Part shown: piece after piece, positions 55,205 through 64,000 of the stretch
How the letters are laid out: every line of letters begins with the position of its first letter
How positions within the stretch are numbered: the stretch's first letter is position 1
DNA from: Skeletonema tropicum
Taxonomy: Eukaryota > Bacillariophyta > Thalassiosirophyceae > Thalassiosirales > Thalassiosiraceae
NCBI GenBank assembly: GCA_037178625.1
Contig: CM074145.1
Span: 496,001 to 560,000, forward strand
Reading direction: 5' to 3'
Length of the DNA stretch: 64,000 bases
Notes under the pieces: model-generated
The model's input: the letters and a program-made list of their open reading frames with translations, nothing else
Told to the model about the DNA's origin: nothing
Databases searched by the model: none
Position numbers and translations under genes: made by a program

Positions 55205-56173
55205 CTTGATTTGATTTGAAAAGTTGTGAGCTTGCTTTGTAGTGTTCTGTGTGTTCGGAAGCTACAGGCCGAACATGACGGCAGATTCAATGACAAAAAA
55301 TGACCCACAAAGTGCCTTCTCAGAAGTAATCCGTGGCGTGCCGGGACCCCGAGCATTCTTCGGAAAAAATAAAATGGCCATCTCTCTAGAGGGAGAAATG
55401 ATTGTGTCACTCCGCGAGTAATTTGGCACTTGGATTTGCAGTCATCAAGCCTGGCCTCCACATCATGGACTCCAAGACTACGCTGTACAACATAGGCTAG
55501 CTCTCCTTTCCCATCGGGAAATATCAGATAATCGTATGTTCAGATACCACAGCCTGGCCTCTCTCCACATGTTCCTCCGCCTGACTTTTCTCTGCTCGGC
55601 GGTTCACCAGCTTAACTTGGGGTGTACGAGGTGGCGGGCCCTGTATTCTATTTACTTAACATAACTTAAAGCTCAACAAGACTCACCCTTTTCGACCACG
55701 CTAAAAGCAAAAAAGTGACAGAAGGTCCAGGAAGGTCTCCTACTTTTCTCTCTCCAGCTAGAGAGAGCCGGCCAATGAAGGCGATGAGTGCCCTTCTGGA
55801 AAGCTCTTATCGAGCTCCATCGTTAGACGTACTTACGCCCTGATGGGCGACTTTTGGGAATCAATCATGCTATGGTTCTACTTTCCCACAGTTCGGCCGA
55901 ATCCACTGCCAGAGCCGATTTTGAAAGTACATAGAAAGTAGGGTCAGAATAATCAAAATCGACAAATTATACGCCATTGGATAGCTGAATCAATTATTGC
56001 CAATGTTGCTATATCAAAATGGATAAACAGTGCACGGAGCAAGGGCCCTCGCGGAAGACACTTGTAGAGACACGAGTTGAGAAAATGACAGTTGTTGGCA
56101 CTTTTAGATACAAAAACACACTTAAAATCTTGCAATGCTATAGAGTATCCATTAATAATCACTGGTTTGGGTT

Positions 56174-58227
56174 TTAACCAATAATTGGTCTAGACTTGGG
56201 GCAATTGGAAGCACAGAATGGACCTCCTTCTGAATGTGTTGGTGTGCGTTGATGGGTGCAGCCTGAATCACGAAAGATATCAATATCTCCGCGGAAGGGG
56301 AACAATTTGCACATTTTAGTTGTGCAACTGTAAGGGAAGTTATCCTTCCATGCACACAGATTCTGGTTGAATAAAGTTGCTCCATCGAACATCCAATTCA
56401 TATTAGCACTGACACCGTGTCCCAAGACGAAATGTCGCCATTGAAGGACGATGCTCCTTCGAACATACCACTCATAGAAGTTACTGCAGTCGTATTCCAA
56501 GATGAGGTATCGCCATTAAAGAATGATGCTAGATGAAACATACCACTCATATCAGTCACTGCAGCAGTGTTCCAAGACGAGATATCGCCATTAAAGGATG
56601 ACGCACTATTGAACATGAAACTCATATCAGTCACTGCAGCCGTATTCCAAGACGAGATGTCACCATTAAAGGATGGTGCTCTATTGAACATGCCACTCAT
56701 ATCAGTCACTGCAGCCGTATTCCAAGACGAGATGTCGCCATTAAAGGAAGAAGCTAACCAGAACATGAAACTCATATCAGTCACTTCAGTCGTATCCCAA
56801 GACGAGATGTCGCCAATAAAGGATGATGCGCTATTGAACATGTGACTGATATCAGTCACTGCAGCCGTATTCCAAGACGAGATGTCGCCATTAAAGGATG
56901 ATGCTCCAACGAACATGTACCTCATAGAAGTCACCGCAGACGTGTTCCAAGGCGAGATGTCGCCATTAAAAGATGATGCCAAAGTGAACATGTGCTTCAA
57001 ATCAGTCACTACAGATGTATTCCACGTCGAGATGTCTCCATCAAAGGATGATGCTGAAGAGAACATGTGACTCATATCAGTAACTGATGAAGTATCCCAG
57101 TGAGATGGATCTTCTTGGTTGAAAGATGACGCTACATGGAACATGAAACTCATATCAGTCACTGCAGACGTGTTCCAAAACGAGATGTCACCATTAAAGG
57201 ATGATGCCGAAGAGAACATGGATCTCATAGAAGTCACTGCAGCCGTATCCCAAGACGAGATGTCGCCATTAAAGGATGATGTTCCCCAGAACATGCGTAA
57301 CATAGAAGTCACTGCAGCCGTGTTCCAAGACGAGATGTCGCCATTAAAGGATGATGCTCCATCAAACATCGACTCCATAGTATTCCCAGCTGAAGTATCC
57401 CATCGAGAAAGATCCTGATTGAATGATGACGCTCTACTGAACATGCCCGCCATAGTCGTTACATCTGATGTATTCCAAGAAGAGATGTCGCCATTAAAGG
57501 ATGAAGCTCCATCAAACATCGACTCCATAGTAGTCGCTGTTGAAGTGTCCCACTTCGACAAACGTTCTTGGTTGAATGACGAAGCTCCATAGAACATGTA
57601 ACTCATATCAGTCACTGCAGCCGTATCCCAAGACGAGATGTCGCCATCAAATGCTGTTGATCCTTCGAACATGCCGCTCATATCTGACACTGATGTAGTA
57701 TTCCATCTCGACAAATCCTGGTTGAATGATGAAGCTCCCGAGAACATTCCACTCATATCGGTAACTTGACCAACTTCCCACCCAGATATATCTTCGTCAA
57801 AGGTGTGCAGACCCTCAAATAAGCTTGCCATATTAGTTACGTTTACAACACACCATGATCCAATCGGCCATCCATACTTGTCAACAATATTAGCAGGACA
57901 AAAGTCTGCCCCTTCATTATCACTACATCCAGCTCGGACATACTGGTCAATGGCAGACTTGAGCATATTACGATTAGTGAAGCATGTAATTGTCATCATG
58001 TCAAATCCATCACTCTTCAATAGCGTTCCAAGACAAACAGCCACTACTGTAATCAGTATAAATATGAACACCAAGAATACTTTGATTCGCCTCTGTTTCC
58101 ACCACGGAAGTTCATTGTTACTACCGTCATTCTGATGCACTTCTGCCGCTGCGACGGTAGCTTTGCTGTCCTCTGCCATTTTTTCTGTTGCTCTTAAATT
58201 ATTGTTGGTGATGTTGTCGTTTGTCAT
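56174..58227 (-). CDS. BspA-like (DUF285-type) membrane-anchored surface protein, C-terminal frameshift
   Basis: ATG 58227 is preferred; an upstream in-frame start (58380) gives a long non-conserved extension. Residues about 49-70 are a membrane span (FLVFIFILITVVAVCLGTLL) after a basic WWKQRRIK, so the protein is probably a type II membrane protein. A Cys-containing spacer precedes 19 consecutive 24-25-residue repeats of the form MFxxASSFNGDISSWNTxxVTDMS. The frame then hits TGA at 56398 (DTVSVLI). A +/-1 shift there continues as ANMNWMFDGATLFNQNLCAW and a Cys-rich tail (GPFCASNC) ending at 56174, which is the usual C-terminus of such proteins. A single-base loss is therefore likely. BspA-type repeats are abundant in diatoms and some bacteria and protists; function is probably cell-surface interaction. 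Confidence 0.85.
56410..57790 (-). repeat. 72-bp tandem coding repeats of the BspA-like gene
   Basis: About 20 units with a 72-75-bp period. Adjacent units share long identical words such as gacgagatgtcgccattaaa on the plus strand. High DNA identity between units points to recent unit duplication or gene conversion, and makes slippage in this tract plausible. Confidence 0.9.
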
Positions 58228-59045
58228 CTCTCGAAGACATACATTAATACATATTATGAGGAGAGGAATGATTGAAGGCTCCTCTCTCCAGGGCACATAA
58301 AAGAATGGGCTGCGTGTCGATTTGATTAGGTTATCCCCTATTTGATTTTGGTAGAGGAAAAATCTAGATATGCAATGCAAGAAAGGCTGTTTTGGGTGAT
58401 CCCCTAATAGTAAGTTGTTTGTTCTTCAATCACATCACCCATGAGGCCCCCCACCTCTGAAAATCCATCAAAATGCCTTCACCATGGTAGACTACTAGTA
58501 AAAATGAGGTCAATGAATATGCTTCTATTAGCCGAATAATCGACATTCCCCTCCCCTATTATGGCATAGGATCTCCGAACCGCCGTTTATTCTGCTAATG
58601 GGGCATCTTCTGTTGTGAAAATGACTATGAACATAACCATCATCGTCGAGTTGGTCGGATGATGCAATTATATTCCTACCATGTCAACGACAACACCATC
58701 GCCGTCGACGAACACCGAACAACTCCGCCGAACCGACATCAAAAATAATATCCACTATTGGGGAAATATTCTGCTCGACAAGGCTTGTTATTTATTAATG
58801 GCGGCCGTTTACAGTGACAAGTAATGGTGCAAAAATAATGTGTGGGTGTTGGGATCATTATTATTTGTACAGCCCATGTTGACGCATCCCAGCAACAACT
58901 AATGACTGGTTCTTCATTACTTAGTATTGGAGAGTAGTGAATCTGCGTTAGTGCCTTGAAGAGGGGGGGGGGGTGTTAATTGCAGTGGGTATTCCGTAAA
59001 ACTAATTTTGAACACAAGATACTACTTAGAGAGAGGGTGAGTTCA
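58228..59045. other. Intergenic, no gene supported
   Basis: Upstream of the BspA-like gene, up to the 3' tail of the retroelement. A G-run (11-12 nt) near 58962-58974. No motif-bearing ORF. Confidence 0.55.
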
Positions 59046-62000
59046 ATAAATAAATAAATACAAAATTAATCAGATTAGATATCTACACGAGTATAATCTG
59101 GACCTGCTTAGGTACAATGTACGGTCTTTTACTGCCGAAAGGCTTACCAGACAGCAAGACGGGTGCCCCCGTAGGAGCCGGGTGCTCCTCTTAAACGCCG
59201 GAGCGTTCGAAACCAGGTGAGAGTGCATCTGCTAACACGAAGGGAAATAGCCTGCATGTGGCCTCAGGTTGGCAGCTTCCGTTTCTTCCGCTTGGGAGGT
59301 GCGTGTCTTTGGGTAGTGGCCTGAAGTGTTGAATCCCCAACAGCGAGCGATGCAGCGCTCCTTTTCTGATTAAGGAGGGACTCTGTCTGCTGCATTGGAG
59401 TTGGGTCGTCCCCGTGGACTTTACCTCTAGTTTTGGGGCCGCCTGGGATAATCCGCTTGTCCTTTCTCCGTCGTTTATTGCGCTCCTTGCACGATGAACC
59501 TGAGCCAGCCGTCTTTACCCTGACCGGCTTGGGGATAGGCTTGCCCGCTGCGAGGTGACCACTCTTGCGCTTGCCACCCGTTGAATTCGATCGGCTAGGC
59601 AGTCTTGCTGCGGCAGGAGCTCTTGGTTGATTCCTGCTGCTAGACCACAGCAACATTGCGATCCTCATCCTAGTCTCTTTGAGGAGGAAGTCCGCCTGGT
59701 TGTAGGAATTCTCGCACAGAGGGATGTTTTGTGCCAGTAGGGTTGCGTTGACGAGGACAAAGAGACCACAATCATATCCGTTGGTCTGCCGTGGAGAGTT
59801 CATTGAGTCATCGATGAGTCGCCAAGAGTTGTCCCAATCAGCGTTCACCTCCCCATGTATTTCTCGATACTTATCCTTGAGATACTGCAGCATAGCCCTT
59901 AGGTACCGCTGGTTATACTCCTTCCTGCCCTGGGAATCCCACAGTTTAATCTCCTTGAGGACGGTGTCGGCTCTGAGGAGCAACCAATGGCGATTACCCC
60001 GGTTAATCGGCACGTATATCTCCCGCACCCCCAAGATCCCGTTCTTCCGTCTCAACGTATTGCCCCAGGAGCGCACATTGTTGTAGTTGTAGATGGGTAT
60101 TGATTGCCCGTCTGTCCCAGTCTGAAGGAGTGCTGACATGAAGAAGGAGGTGAAGAAGTAGACCCGTTGGGAGTTCACCTTTGGAAAGAGAACCCTGCGG
60201 AGGAAACTGTTGATGATTTCGTCGTTTAGCCATTGTGGTGGTCGCAGTGAGAGCATTGCTTCCCGGTGAACCTTATCTCCTCCTGCCATGTCAAGGGTGA
60301 AAGTCTCGGGGACCGCTCTGAAGAGGTCCCTGGGGGAGAATGTCCTTGTCTCTTCATCCGTATTACGTCGTAGCAGCTCCAGACAATCGGTGCGTTGCGT
60401 CCCTAGGTCTGGCGGTAGCCTTGGCCTCTGCCGGGTGGAGGAGGCCCGAGCTTCTGCCCGAAGTTGCTGCTGAAAGATAGGGGCAAAACGCAAAGGAGCC
60501 TTCGTGGCAGTCGTCTTGTCGGTGCTAGTGGCTGCTGTCACGTCTGTTTCCTGTGGAGCGGTCCTTGGTTGAGCCATCGACGGATTTTCATTGTCCAGTC
60601 TACCTCCCGTGAGGTCTCCGGCCGCTTCTCTACTCGCCACCGCCGCATTCAACCAATACTGTTGTTGCTCAGTGCTCTTGGCAAAAAGTTCCTCCGGTTG
60701 GATTTCCAGCAGACATCTAGCTTCTTCCGGCAGGCCGTCAGTTCCTAAACTAAGTTGGTGCTCTATCTCTTTCTGGATTTGTTCTCTCGAAGCCAGGACC
60801 TTCGTGCCTTTGGTTTTGTGGTGTTTGGTGAGGTTCCTGCAAATCCATTGGGTGTGCGTGAGGGAGAGTAGCTGGTCCAGGAAGCCCTTCGTCCAACTGT
60901 CGATGGTCAGCCGGAGCCGCATGCCCAGAAGATAATTTTGTTGCAGTTGTAGAAGCCCGACGGACACTTTCCCCTCCGTGAAATGTCTCCATCCGATTCT
61001 ATCCAAACTATTACCAACTTGTCTCGTTTCCTGGGACATACTGTCGCCATACTTGTCCGGCAGGTCCACAAACAATCGCTTGCCTTGGGCTGCAATAAAC
61101 CTTGGGATCCAAATCATTAGGTCGGGGTGGGTGTGGTGGTCTCTCATCCAGTCCAATAAATTCTCAATGCAGTCGCTGAGTAATCCCCGTCTAATGTCAC
61201 TTGTACACCGATTCAGGTGGTCAGCCGTTTCGTAACACCCGCAGTTGGGACACAACGCTGAGGCTTCCTTGTCCCATCTAGTAATCATTTGGCCAGTGCC
61301 GCAGAAACCAGAACACTGCTTGGCGTACCAAAGTCTGAACATCTGAGGCCGACGCCCTAGAAGATCCCGCAGGGGCTCCCATGCCACGGTGTCGAAGATA
61401 GAGGGTGACATGAGTCCTTCATCGGAGTAGAACTGTTTTGCTCTTTCTTTGCCAATGTAGTAACGGAGTTCTTTGGCCATATCCGCGGTTTGCTTCTCAT
61501 TGCCGATAATTACCACCGCTGACTCGAGAGGGAGCGATAGCGTTGCAGGGTGGGCTGCCGTCGTATTCACTGCCCGCCGCAAAGCCCGTTTGGCTCTGTC
61601 ATCACAGATAACATTGAGCTGTGCCTCTATCGACAATGCATCGTAGCCCACTATGTCGTCCTGATGTGCCTTAACGTGAGACAGTCTGTGAACCAGTTTG
61701 GAGCGAGACTGTATCTTCCGCAGCACCCGTAGAATATCGTTGTTCTTGGCCGCAGCTGCGATCCTGGCATACTTCGTCGAAAAGGTGTGGATTGTCCCTA
61801 GATTGTCGCAGAAAATGTTGGCGTTGGAAAGAATCTCGTAGTGCTCCTCGGCCGTCAGCAGTAAGATATGGATGGCTAACATCCCCAGCTGCTCCCCTCT
61901 ATAGCTGCCTGCCCATTTGGATCTCTCCGTAAAATCACCTTGCAATGACTTCCCCGTCTCCTCGCAGTACATAATCCAAGCCGCCCCGCAGACGTCCACT

Positions 62001-64000
62001 GAAATCTCTTTGATATAAGAACCATCTGTGCAACAGAAGAGAGATCCTCTGTGTATGGCCTCCACTATCCCTGCTGGATCTTCCTGACCTGCCAAATCCT
62101 GCCACATCCACGTGCCTCCTTTGCTAAATAGCCTCTCCCAGAATGAAGCAAAGACTGTATGACCTGGTGCTGCCACGAGAGGTGGGCCTCTCTGCATCAG
62201 TCTAACTGAACCATTGTCGTATTCAAGGATGGTAGCTGGAGCCAAGGTGGTGGAGGGTCTATCTAGCTGTCTTGACGGGTGGAGCACGTGTGATCTATCT
62301 CCGGAGTCCCTGTCGTGCACGTATTCCTGGATCGTGCTGTCAGTATGTATCTCCACTGCGAAGGTTTCGGTGTTCCAGAAATGCCTCCATTTCCTATGTG
62401 AAGGATGTAGCCATTCCCTCAACGGCTCCTCCAGCCTCAGATTGAGCGGTGCGATCTGGAGCAGATATTTTTTCCATAGTTTGAAATCTGCCGCAGTTGG
62501 AAATTCTGGGCCGAAGAGCAGTCCAGACCTATGCTTCCCTAACAGTCCTTCTTCAGAGTCCATCCAGTGCCCGTCCAGTAAGTGCTTCTCCAGGTATTTT
62601 CCATTGGCCGAAGTGATGTCAGAGAGGAAGAGAGCCTCTTGTGCCTTTCTGACTCTGTTAACACGCAACAGATCTTTCCCTCGTAAGCCCATTTCAACCA
62701 TCATGTGCATGATGACCTTGTCCCCTCTCCGAGGGAGTGGGATATCGTCACACCGCAAGTCAAGAGTAATCCCCAGCTCGTCAAGTTTTTCCCAAAATGA
62801 TTTGATCCACGAGTCGGTTGCAAGATGCCCCCACGTACGGAAGTCATAGCTAAAAGGACAGTCCGGTACCCCCAATTCAATTTGCAGATGACGAATGACC
62901 ACACTCAACGTAAATCCAAGATGACGGTCCTTCACCGCTGGATGGGGTTTGTCATCGTAATGCTGAAGGAAAGACGCGAGTGTAGCGGCCGTTGTCTCGA
63001 TTGTCAGATCATTGAGGCCCATGCCTCCAAATGCTGGTGGAAGATACCTCCATTCTCTGGTGATAGAACGGGTAACCCCGAGGCTGCTGAGAAGGTAGAA
63101 ATCCGCAGAAGACAATCCCTTTTTTAGCTCAGCAATTGGTGCCGAGCATGCCCCAAGACCATAGCGCAGTCCTGACCACAGTTGGCAGGAGTAGCTCATC
63201 CAGACCGACCTAACCGGGATGTGCCCACTTTTAATCTGAGCGGTCCACGTTGTCACTCTTTCTTTCATCTGTTCGAAATGCTGATCCGCCTTTCCATCTG
63301 GTCTGGCAAATAATCCGAGGTTGTTGTCTGCCTTATTGGTAGGGAGTTTGTCGATTGGTTCCGTAGCTCCTGAGGTTGTCGGGACATGGAAGGCTAGCGA
63401 GGACAGATCATTGTCCTCCATCTCGGCTCCGTCTGTCTCTCCCTGCCGTCGCTGTTGCTGATCAGTATACACCCATCCCCCTTTGCCGTCCGCTGATTGA
63501 TGATGGATAGTTACCCCACACTTCTCGCCTTTTAAAGCACCCCCTGTCGCTCCGAGTAATCCCCCCCAATCCGAGATTGAGGCTTGGCCTTTAGCTGCTG
63601 TCGAGAACAGGTCATCATCTTCGTCCAAACCAGCCCAAAGGTTGGTGTCGTCAACGTACAGGATCCCCACCTGCCGGACAGATTTCCTAGTTATCGGGCA
63701 TTCTATCGTAACACCGTGTCCGCTCCGACGTTGCACATTTACTATCGTGGTACTCGTCTGTTGCCAAGTGGCAGGAGCCGCGCCATTACCTTGAGCGAGC
63801 CCCTGCTTGCCGTCCTCTTTCCCGCCGAAGTAAGATTCAGATTGCCCGTAGCCTGTACGCAGGAAGAACTCCATGTTGTGAAGGGGACGTAGCATCGACA
63901 GTACTGCACAGTTTGGAACTTTGAACGCTTGGAGGGTGAGACTAGCGGCTGGAAGGGCCACCCTGTCATAGCACTGTGCCGCATCGACTTGAGCAACTAG
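59046..64000 (-). mobile_element. Non-LTR retrotransposon, 3' end in window, 5' end beyond the right edge
   Basis: The ORF below runs off the right edge. Downstream of its stop is a ~200-nt 3' UTR that ends in a simple (TTTA)n tract on the minus strand (aaataaataaataaa at about 59046-59061 on plus). The other retroelement in this window likewise ends in a simple tetranucleotide tract. No LTR seen. Confidence 0.8.
59264..64000 (-). CDS. Retroelement polyprotein: RT, RNase H, zinc knuckle, C-terminal Ulp1-like cysteine protease; 5' partial
   Basis: The frame is open to the window edge; the codons at 64000-63962 read VAQVDAAQCYDRV, which is RT motif A with its catalytic Asp. GLAQGNGAAPATW (motif B region) and ILYVDDTNLW (motif C, about 63645-63670) follow. 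RNase H follows: CCTDGSYI (about 62040-62015), SYRGEQLGML, IFCDNLGTIH and HVKAHQDD supply D, E, D, D. A zinc knuckle CPNCGC...DHLNRC is next, then helices. The last ~300 residues are a Ulp1/SENP-type (C48) peptidase: PPQWLNDEIINSFL, NRHWLLL (His), LWDSQGR (Asp) and RQTNGYDCG (Gln and Cys), so the whole catalytic set is present. A Lys/Arg-rich tail ends at PKRKKRKL. No frameshift or stop over 1,579 codons, so the element may be recent. Such proteases cleave SUMO-like proteins or their conjugates. Confidence 0.92.
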   Translation of the reverse strand, partial: LVAQVDAAQCYDRVALPAASLTLQAFKVPNCAVLSMLRPLHNMEFFLRTGYGQSESYFGGKEDGKQGLAQGNGAAPATWQQTSTTIVNVQRRSGHGVTIECPITRKSVRQVGILYVDDTNLWAGLDEDDDLFSTAAKGQASISDWGGLLGATGGALKGEKCGVTIHHQSADGKGGWVYTDQQQRRQGETDGAEMEDNDLSSLAFHVPTTSGATEPIDKLPTNKADNNLGLFARPDGKADQHFEQMKERVTTWTAQIKSGHIPVRSVWMSYSCQLWSGLRYGLGACSAPIAELKKGLSSADFYLLSSLGVTRSITREWRYLPPAFGGMGLNDLTIETTAATLASFLQHYDDKPHPAVKDRHLGFTLSVVIRHLQIELGVPDCPFSYDFRTWGHLATDSWIKSFWEKLDELGITLDLRCDDIPLPRRGDKVIMHMMVEMGLRGKDLLRVNRVRKAQEALFLSDITSANGKYLEKHLLDGHWMDSEEGLLGKHRSGLLFGPEFPTAADFKLWKKYLLQIAPLNLRLEEPLREWLHPSHRKWRHFWNTETFAVEIHTDSTIQEYVHDRDSGDRSHVLHPSRQLDRPSTTLAPATILEYDNGSVRLMQRGPPLVAAPGHTVFASFWERLFSKGGTWMWQDLAGQEDPAGIVEAIHRGSLFCCTDGSYIKEISVDVCGAAWIMYCEETGKSLQGDFTERSKWAGSYRGEQLGMLAIHILLLTAEEHYEILSNANIFCDNLGTIHTFSTKYARIAAAAKNNDILRVLRKIQSRSKLVHRLSHVKAHQDDIVGYDALSIEAQLNVICDDRAKRALRRAVNTTAAHPATLSLPLESAVVIIGNEKQTADMAKELRYYIGKERAKQFYSDEGLMSPSIFDTVAWEPLRDLLGRRPQMFRLWYAKQCSGFCGTGQMITRWDKEASALCPNCGCYETADHLNRCTSDIRRGLLSDCIENLLDWMRDHHTHPDLMIWIPRFIAAQGKRLFVDLPDKYGDSMSQETRQVGNSLDRIGWRHFTEGKVSVGLLQLQQNYLLGMRLRLTIDSWTKGFLDQLLSLTHTQWICRNLTKHHKTKGTKVLASREQIQKEIEHQLSLGTDGLPEEARCLLEIQPEELFAKSTEQQQYWLNAAVASREAAGDLTGGRLDNENPSMAQPRTAPQETDVTAATSTDKTTATKAPLRFAPIFQQQLRAEARASSTRQRPRLPPDLGTQRTDCLELLRRNTDEETRTFSPRDLFRAVPETFTLDMAGGDKVHREAMLSLRPPQWLNDEIINSFLRRVLFPKVNSQRVYFFTSFFMSALLQTGTDGQSIPIYNYNNVRSWGNTLRRKNGILGVREIYVPINRGNRHWLLLRADTVLKEIKLWDSQGRKEYNQRYLRAMLQYLKDKYREIHGEVNADWDNSWRLIDDSMNSPRQTNGYDCGLFVLVNATLLAQNIPLCENSYNQADFLLKETRMRIAMLLWSSSRNQPRAPAAARLPSRSNSTGGKRKSGHLAAGKPIPKPVRVKTAGSGSSCKERNKRRRKDKRIIPGGPKTRGKVHGDDPTPMQQTESLLNQKRSAASLAVGDSTLQATTQRHAPPKRKKRKLPT

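Larger units (their letters stand above)
52552..56173. other. Long stretch without a supported gene
   Basis: Both strands show only short ORFs without motifs; the longest (142 codons, 55461-55033 minus) has no family features. Base composition is mixed, with a run of 13 A at about 55121. A duplicated pair of words lies at 54826-54922 and 55134-55204, listed separately. Confidence 0.6.

Noticed and set aside
55033..55461. 142-codon minus-strand ORF
   Set aside because: No start context, domain or compositional sign of coding; lies in a region of otherwise random ORFs.
56567..57418. Plus-strand ORFs with repeating MSPLKDDA motifs
   Set aside because: They are the reverse complement of the BspA-like repeats; the minus-strand frame has the known family motif and tail.
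56410..57790. CRISPR-like periodic repeats
   Set aside because: The ~72-bp period is coding, units are contiguous without unique spacers, and the organism is eukaryotic.

Overview
The window looks like nuclear DNA of a stramenopile alga, most likely a diatom. Genes carry short GT-AG introns (67-176 nt). Several precursors begin with a signal peptide ending in an ASAF-like plastid-import motif (SSSAFAPSP, AQAFQS, SSFTTP). The gene families also fit: a BspA-type surface repeat protein, a PT-rich extracellular protein, RING-CH/TAZ proteins and bestrophins. No bacterial operon, rRNA, tRNA or CRISPR array was seen.

Layout. 1-2.2 kb: 5'-open DDE transposase-like gene. 3.2-8.5 kb: secreted chitin-binding-like protein between ~75-bp direct repeats, exosome subunit RRP41, and an N-myristoylated-type protein kinase in two exons. 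8.6-16.8 kb: transposon graveyard, with a MITE-like element, a frameshifted Tc1/mariner-type transposase, a broken antisense ORF cluster, a 644-bp foldback element, and two 5'-truncated non-LTR retroelement 3' ends in opposite orientation. 17-18.1 kb: plastid CCB-like protein. 18.9-21.4 kb: bestrophin pseudogene split by a nested 788-bp near-perfect palindrome. 22.2-26 kb: RING-CH protein, plastid glutaredoxin-like protein and an unknown plastid-type protein. 26.3-29.4 kb: seven-exon PT-rich secreted protein. 29.5-41.5 kb: complete three-exon ATM/Tel1 kinase. 42-48.8 kb: M32 carboxypeptidase, TAZ/RING-CH protein and a large low-complexity protein. 49.2-52.8 kb: second MITE copy, intact bestrophin paralogue and a retroelement C-terminal fragment bracketed by direct repeats. 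52.8-56.2 kb: no convincing gene. 56.2-58.2 kb: BspA-like protein with a C-terminal frameshift. 59.0-64.0 kb: non-LTR retroelement ORF with RT, RNase H, zinc knuckle and a C-terminal Ulp1-like cysteine protease, running off the right edge.

The host genes do not form one pathway; they are ordinary neighbours in a compact genome (convergent gaps of 119-125 bp, a 531-bp divergent promoter region). The most unusual material is mobile: the RT-RNase H-Ulp1 retroelement, the hierarchical palindrome whose empty site is preserved in the paralogue 30 kb away, and a two-copy MITE family. All homology statements come from reading motifs by eye; no search was run.
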